Positions 58,730 to 64,000 of a DNA stretch of 64,000 bases are shown piece by piece. The notes beneath the pieces are model-generated. The model saw only the letters and a program-made list of their open reading frames with translations. It was not told where the DNA came from and did not search any database. How positions within the stretch are numbered: the first letter of the stretch is position 1; every line of letters starts with the position of its first letter. Made by a program: the position numbers and the translations under genes. Source of the DNA: Harmothoe impar (lineage: Eukaryota > Annelida > Polychaeta > Phyllodocida > Polynoidae); assembly GCA_947462335.1 (NCBI GenBank), contig OX381713.1:23614381-23678380 (forward strand), given 5' to 3'.

Positions 58730-59690
58730 ACTGAATGGTTTCAGTCAGAATTGAGCTTTATTGAATGTGAGTCTTTTTTGATCATTCATGAAAATCGCGA
58801 TTTAAAATCAGGAGTGTTATTACATCAGTGCCCTGTCACCTTGTCAGTTTGCACATTGCATATTGATAACGTTGGCATCTGATGGTGATTGTACACGTCA
58901 TAATATCCTGTTAAAGTTTGACTTCTTTTAGCACCCTGCTATTGCTGTCAGTGGAATTAAACCATTATGCTGGTGAATGGATCTCAAAGTCTGTTTATGA
59001 GAAACATCCACACTAGCCATTTATCGATGGCGATCCTATTTAGGAACCTAAATGGTAAAATACATAGCAGGGAAAATACACCCGCGACCAATAGGAACGG
59101 TGTTTCTGTGTTAAAGTTTAATCTAGAATTTCATGATGTCTGTTGAATATAATCGTAATCCCCATAGTATTTTGGACAAAGCAACATGACAATGTTCAAT
59201 GTGTAGGAATATAATGCTGAAAAAAGCAAACATAGTCTAAATTTTCGATGAGCATGTGGGCATGTGGGCGTCACCATTTATGGGAAACCAGAATAGGGCA
59301 TGTTTTATGTATTACGATGTCTCCAGTTATAACGGCTCTCACTATTCCAATGGGAAATAAATGGGCATTGGGCCTGCAATATTCAACGGTGCTACGTCTC
59401 TTAGTCAATATGTAGGCATATCTTAATTGTAGCGTTGAAACTGAAACTATAATATTTTGTCTTTATAGTCTCCAGCCAATAATCTCAGTCCTGTGTCTTC
59501 GTGTGGATACAGGACAGAGCAAAGACCATCAGCTGCTGCTGCTGCTGCTGCTCAATATTGTTTGGATTCCACAGGATCCCAAGCTACTGAGCACTACAGT
59601 TTCAGGCTTACTGAAACCTGAACTCACCCTAGTCGTATTTGAGAGTAAAACTAGTGATGTTTCCATGGCTTCAAGGAATCAGCAGTTCTA
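58730..59690 (+). repeat. Diverged third copy of the 864-bp unit
   Basis: TGGTTTCAGTCAGAATTGAG, TTGATAACGTTGGCATCTGA, GGTGAATGGATCTCAA and GAGCATGTGGGCGTCACCA-like words follow the same order as in copies 1 and 2. The 75-codon frame is lost: its ATG has become ATTGCT and there are indels. Confidence 0.75.
59532..59552 (+). repeat. (TGC)n microsatellite
   Basis: Seven GCT/TGC units. Confidence 0.9.
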
Positions 59691-60158
59691 GAATTACTCT
59701 GAGCAGTAGCTAAACCACGAGGAGGGTCCGAGGGAGGTGGAATAGAAGGTTAAAAGTGTGTGCCGAGGCATCCACACTTTAACAACGCTTTAGATAGCAA
59801 ACCATCTTTAGATTAGATTAGATCTTGAATGAGCGTCTGTCTTGCAAAAGCGCTGGGGGTATGCAGCCCTCCAAATTAATTACTGATGGGGTGAATTGTT
59901 GCAAAAGTATCTCTTCGCAATAATGAGGAAATCATTGAGAGAAAACAAAGAAATGAGGAAAAGAATTAGTGAAGAAAATATTTTCCATATGGTCATACAG
60001 AAGAAAAACGTAGACAAAACTAATCTTAAAGTATTGTGTTGTCTTGTCAGAATTTTTAAACATAAACTATGGTTCATCTAAAGGAGTTCTGGAGTTGAAG
60101 GTTGAGTTATTTAAACACTTTTATTTATAGATTTTGATTTAGCTTTGGCTTAATCAAT

Positions 60159-60384
60159 AGGGAGCTTTAGCAAACCCGACGTATTTCATTAAACGCAAAC
60201 GTATCCTATGCCTTCAGCACTGCCACGTCTGCGTTTTATGAGCTTTTACATGGTTGCTAAAGGCCCCTACTAGGGACCTTTAGCAACCACGTAAAAGCTC
60301 AATAACCGTAGACGTAGCCTATCCCTTTAGCACTACTATGTCTGCGTTTATTGAGCTACGTCGGGTTTGCTAAAGGTCCCTATT
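60159..60384. mobile_element. Two abutting near-palindromic MITEs (GGGACCTTTAGCAA family)
   Basis: Two units of about 113 bp lie in opposite orientation and share CTAGGGA at the junction (about 60270). Each has ends of the type TAGGGACCTTTAGCAA and an inner inverted pair GCTCATTAAACGCAGACGTA with TACGTCTGCGTTTAATGAGC. Confidence 0.85.
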
Positions 60385-60475
60385 ATCGTTTACATACAGT
60401 TATCAAAAGCTATAGTTAATGTAGGGGAGTTCTGGATGGTGGCTCACTGCACAACTGTTTGTATGTGGGCCAGGT

Positions 60476-60548
60476 GGTTCCGTAGTGTAGTGGTCATCAC
60501 GTTCGCCTAACACGCGAAAGGTCCTGGGTTCGAAACCCGGCGGAACCT
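60476..60548 (+). tRNA. tRNA-Val (AAC), copy 2
   Basis: Same cloverleaf as copy 1 with G26; the flank (for example CACTGCACAACTGTTTGTAT upstream and CTAGTTTTTAATACTTTTCT downstream) is also shared, so the whole cassette of about 270 bases was duplicated. Terminator T5 is downstream. U73. Confidence 0.87.
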
Positions 60549-60747
60549 ACTAGTTTTTAATACTTTTCTCATCACAGCAGGAAAAGATCATGCACTAATT
60601 ATCATATCTAATCAAGTTGCCAGAATAGAAAGGAAGCAACGTTCCCATGCATCAGAATATTGTTTATCTTTGGTCTATTTATTTAGTTTTCCTAAGTGCC
60701 TTTCAAATCAGTATACGTTTTTTCTTTCTGTAGCTGTATTGACATAA

Positions 60748-60966
60748 TAGGGACCTTTAGCAACCGTGTATTAGGGACCTTTAGCAACCACGTAAAAGCT
60801 CATTAAACGCAGACGTAGCCTATCCCTTCAGCACTACTACGTCTGCGTTTAATGAGCTACGTCGGGTTTGCTAAAGGTCCCTATTAGCTCATTAAACGTA
60901 GCATTGAACGTGCTGAAGGGATACGTCTGGGTTAAATGAGCTACGTCGGGTTTGCTAAAGGTCCCT
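60748..60966. mobile_element. GGGACCTTTAGCAA MITE array
   Basis: A partial left end (60748), one full unit (about 60772-60885), and a partial unit ending at CTAAAGGTCCCTT. The full unit contains the best-preserved arms of the family. Confidence 0.85.
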
Positions 60967-61593
60967 TATATATATCACCCTTAAGTTATGCATTCAATAT
61001 TATTTCTACCTGTCCGCTTCCAGCCCTCCCACACTTCTCCTACCCCTCCCCTGCCTGCCTGCCCTACGGCCTCAGATAGTTCTTCTGACATTTAGTTCAT
61101 TTGACTTACAGTCAGTCATCTTATTTCCTACTGCACTGTTCTCTAACAGAAAGGAGCATTGTCAAAGGAAATAAAGACATCAAATAATGTCTGTTATCTT
61201 AGGCCTTCAGATGTCATCAGTAGAGACTTCCACCCATGGCCTTAAAGACAGGATTTGACAACAACAAATTGTAATCCAATGAAAACTTAACTTGTCTCAG
61301 TCTAGATCCTCGAACAACAGCTGTATATAAGCTGCATATAAGCAGTGAAGATATGTAATTGAAAAGATAGTAATAAAGGGGCCTACTTTTGCTCCAACGA
61401 AATGGAATAATAATGTATATGTAATTTCACATTTAGTTTCATAAAATGGTTTAGGTGTACTATAATTTACAAGGCTATAATGGGTAGAAAATTGCATATG
61501 AATAGATTATACCCTTTATACAATGCAACAGATGGAAAAAGATGATGTTCTAAAGTTGCAAGTTTAATGGGTCTATATACTATGAAATACCAT

Positions 61594-61905
61594 TAGGGAC
61601 CTTTAGCAACCACGTCAAAGCTCATAAAACATGGATATAACAATCATAGGTCTACGTTTGCTACACCTAAAAGGGACCTTTAAAAACTACGACGTAGTAC
61701 TTTAGATGCAGATGTAGCCTATACTTTTAGCATTGCTAGGTCTGTGTTTATTGAGCTATGTTGTCATTGCTAAGGTCCCTATTAGGGACCTTTAGCAACC
61801 ACGTAAAAGCTCATTAAATGCAGACGTAGCAGTGCTGAAAGCATAGGATACGTCTGGGTTAAATGAGCTACGTCGGGTTTGCTAAAGCTGCCTAATATCG
61901 ATGTG
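61594..61905. mobile_element. GGGACCTTTAGCAA MITE array, diverged plus one short unit
   Basis: A degenerate pair (61594-61783) precedes a shortened unit (61784-61895) that lacks part of one arm. The sequence after it reads AATATCG, as after the unit preceding the tRNA cassettes. Confidence 0.75.
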
Positions 61906-61992
61906 TAGGTTAGGTTAGGGGTAAAGCCCTTGTTGCTCTTTCCAGATTGAACAGGTGTAGAAAGGTAGGCCAGGTGGTTCTGTAAAATTAGT

Positions 61993-62065
61993 AGGTTCCG
62001 CCGGGTTTCGAACCCAGGACCTTTCGCGTGTTAGGCGAACGTGATGACCACTACACTACGGAACC
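61993..62065 (-). tRNA. tRNA-Val (AAC), copy 3, inverted
   Basis: Identical in sequence to copies 2 and 4 but on the minus strand, with TTTT shortly after the 3' end. On the plus strand GGCCAGGTGGTTCTG just to its left is an inverted copy of the sequence at its 5' end, so the gene sits in a small inverted repeat. U73. Confidence 0.85.
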
Positions 62066-62144
62066 ACCTGGCCCATATCCAAACAGTTGTTCAATGACTC
62101 AACAGACACCCCTCTATCAGATTCAGTCTATAGATTTGAAATAA

Positions 62145-62530
62145 GGCACCTTTAGCAACCATAGGAACCCTTAGCAAACCCAATGTAGATCTTTAAACAC
62201 AGACGTAGCAGTGCTGACAGTAGGAACCTTTAGCAACCACGTAAAAGTTCATAAAACGTGGACGTAACATAGGTATCAACCATTGCTACCAGTGCATGTA
62301 AAAGTGCCTACGTCTGCGTTTATTAGGGACCTTTAGCACGTAAAAGCTCATTAAACGCAGACGTATCATATCCTTTCAGCCCTGCTACGTCTGTGTTTTA
62401 TAAGCTTTTATGTGGTTTGCTAAAGGTCCCTATTGAGCTATGTTGTGTTTGCTAAAGGTCCCTAGTATGGGCTACGTCTGCTTTTAATGAGCTATGTCAG
62501 GTAATAGGGACCTTTAGCAAACCCAACATA
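62145..62530. mobile_element. GGGACCTTTAGCAA MITE array, fragmented
   Basis: At least four partial units in both orientations, with TTTAGCAAACCCAA, GGGACCTTTAGCACGTAAAA and TTTGCTAAAGGTCCCTA junctions. Confidence 0.75.
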
Positions 62531-62906
62531 GCTCAAATTTGTTAAAGTTTCTTGGCTTTGGATAGACATGCTCTGTATTTGCTAACCAAGGTATGCCTAG
62601 GTCAATTATTAGAGCCCAGTTTTGGTCATATTGCAGCCTCTGTGGAGCTGTTGTGTTAGCATTCATGTTTAAATTGTCAGCATAATCAAAATATGGAAGC
62701 ACAGATTATGTTTATTATGTTAATACGTATATTACCTCGGCCCCACCTCCTACATGGTCCTGTTTTACTTTTATTTCATTTATACATTACAATTTTGTGT
62801 GGCCTTATCAAGATAGTTTACACCCAGTGTTCAAAAGCTATAGTTAATCAATGTTCTGGAGTATGTCTGTTGGCTGACTGAACAACTGTTTGTATGTGGG
62901 CCAGGT

Positions 62907-62979
62907 GGTTCCGTAGTGTAGTGGTCATCACGTTCGCCTAACACGCGAAAGGTCCTGGGTTCGAAACCCGGCGGAACCT
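62907..62979 (+). tRNA. tRNA-Val (AAC), copy 4
   Basis: Same sequence as copy 2, with the shared upstream CAACTGTTTGTATGTGGGCC. The downstream flank has changed, with CTCCTTTTGG serving as a shorter terminator. U73. Confidence 0.87.
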
Positions 62980-64000
62980 ACTCCTTTTGGAGGCCTACTA
63001 GCTTACTCACATGGATAGGCTATACCAATGTCCTATCATCATTATCATTATGTTCTATATAAGGTATTTCGCCTAATTCAATAAGGGTATGCTTACCCCA
63101 TTTTGTGCCCACATCTTTACTTCAATATGATATCTTTCCACATAGAGGTAGGTATATAACTTTATGGCGGTCTGAACTTGGTTGTATATAATGTGTATAC
63201 AAGTCATGCATATGACATAATCACATGGCCTCAGCCAGGTGTTAAGATTCCCAGTGGGTATTCTCCTATTGCCTCCCAATGCGTACTACCCCTACAATGC
63301 CTAAGATTGGATTGGTTAGAGATACAATATGGTATCTAGAGCCATATTCCATAATAAGCTATGAAGATAGCACACTGAAATAGTGTTACAATGGTATACA
63401 TTCTGGGAAAAGGCAGAGGTGCAATTTAGGAGCTGGTCCAATTACGGCAATTTGCAAGCTTCCCTCCCCAATATCTCAATGCATTTGGATTATTCGTTGG
63501 GTAATGAAATAGCCGCTTGTAACTTTATTTCATAAGATGTATCAGATCTATTGCCTCTGGTAATTTAACAGTTTAAGGTACATATAGCAACCCAACGATA
63601 TCCAGCCATACAACCAACAAACCAACGACTGACTTTATGAAAGCACACCACCTCCTGCACAACCTGAAACTCTGACTAGTTTTGTGTAAACACACCACAT
63701 ATAAACACTAAAACTACGGACCACCATGTATCTATCTCACTACAAATCCCTACAAATTGAATCGGCGGTCTTTCCCTCTGATGTCTCTCTATACATTAGG
63801 CATAGATGTGGCCAGGTTATAAATGGGTTTTCTGTAGGGGCAGGTCCCTCAGCCCCCCCCCCCCCCCAGCTAACAGGATCTCTACTTGGAGTGAGACTAG
63901 TAATAGGCTCAACAAACTACTTTATCACCCAATGTAAACCATACAGACAGCCGTAGGGCATCTATACACAAGCCCTTTGACACTTGGTTCCTGAGGTATG
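62980..64000. other. Right end of the window, no gene recognised
   Basis: AT-rich intronic DNA with a 14-base C run near 63856 and a CCAACAAACCAACGA-type simple stretch near 63610. No GABBR1 exon was found on the plus strand. Confidence 0.4.

Larger units (their letters stand above)
35916..64000 (+). other. GABBR1: Presumed first intron of GABBR1, longer than 28 kb
   Basis: I searched the plus strand for the next exon (expected to begin with a Cys-rich CDPG-type stretch after SNDS) and found none, so the intron continues past the right edge. Content is listed in the separate entries. The parts not listed (about 38.0-38.7, 39.0-39.5, 45.9-49.9, 50.2-50.8, 62.99-64.0 kb) are AT-rich or CT-rich DNA in which I see no gene. 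Confidence 0.6.

Overview
The window is animal genomic DNA: GT-AG introns, large spliced genes, MITEs, LINE and SINE remnants, eukaryotic tRNA genes and poly(A) signals. The three host genes resemble human proteins closely, and microsatellites, TA/TG-rich introns and long poly(dG:dC) tracts are common. A marine invertebrate such as a lancelet, ambulacrarian or mollusc fits best; the sequence alone does not fix the taxon.

Layout. (1) 1-7.1 kb is transposon territory. It holds an unidentified intronless reading frame running off the left edge (minus, 575-1), two LTR-like repeats in inverted orientation around a gag-like coiled-coil frame (about 2.2-4.3 kb), and a PIF/Harbinger transposase in four exons with its DDE residues (6.2-4.6 kb, minus). 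(2) 7.16-29.75 kb, plus strand: 26 phase-consistent exons coding 1,421 residues of the C-terminal part of centriolin (CNTRL), a centriole and midbody coiled-coil scaffold. The N-terminal LRR part is not in the window. (3) 34.91-31.31 kb, minus: all seven coding exons of ZNHIT6/BCD1 (470 aa), the HIT-zinc-finger factor for box C/D snoRNP assembly. It is tail-to-tail with CNTRL. (4) From 35.61 kb, plus: the first coding exon of a GABA-B receptor subunit 1 gene (signal peptide plus start of the Venus-flytrap domain), head-to-head with ZNHIT6 across a roughly 700-bp shared promoter that holds a perfect CRE. (5) 35.9-64 kb: I read this as the first intron of GABBR1. I found no further receptor exon. 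It holds a 1.8-kb foldback, several MITE families, a tRNA-derived SINE, a truncated LINE, segmental duplications, and a cluster of four tRNA-Val(AAC) genes interleaved with short near-palindromic MITEs.

The three host genes act in unrelated processes (centrosome, snoRNP assembly, neurotransmission). Their link is chromosomal: a convergent boundary between CNTRL and ZNHIT6, marked by four CTCF-like motifs inside the last CNTRL exon, and a divergent promoter between ZNHIT6 and GABBR1. The most unusual items are the tRNA-Val/MITE cluster (every copy has U73 in place of the usual A73), the CTCF-like coding repeats, the ZNHIT6 acidic region moved from the N- to the C-terminus, and several TIR elements I could not assign to a family.
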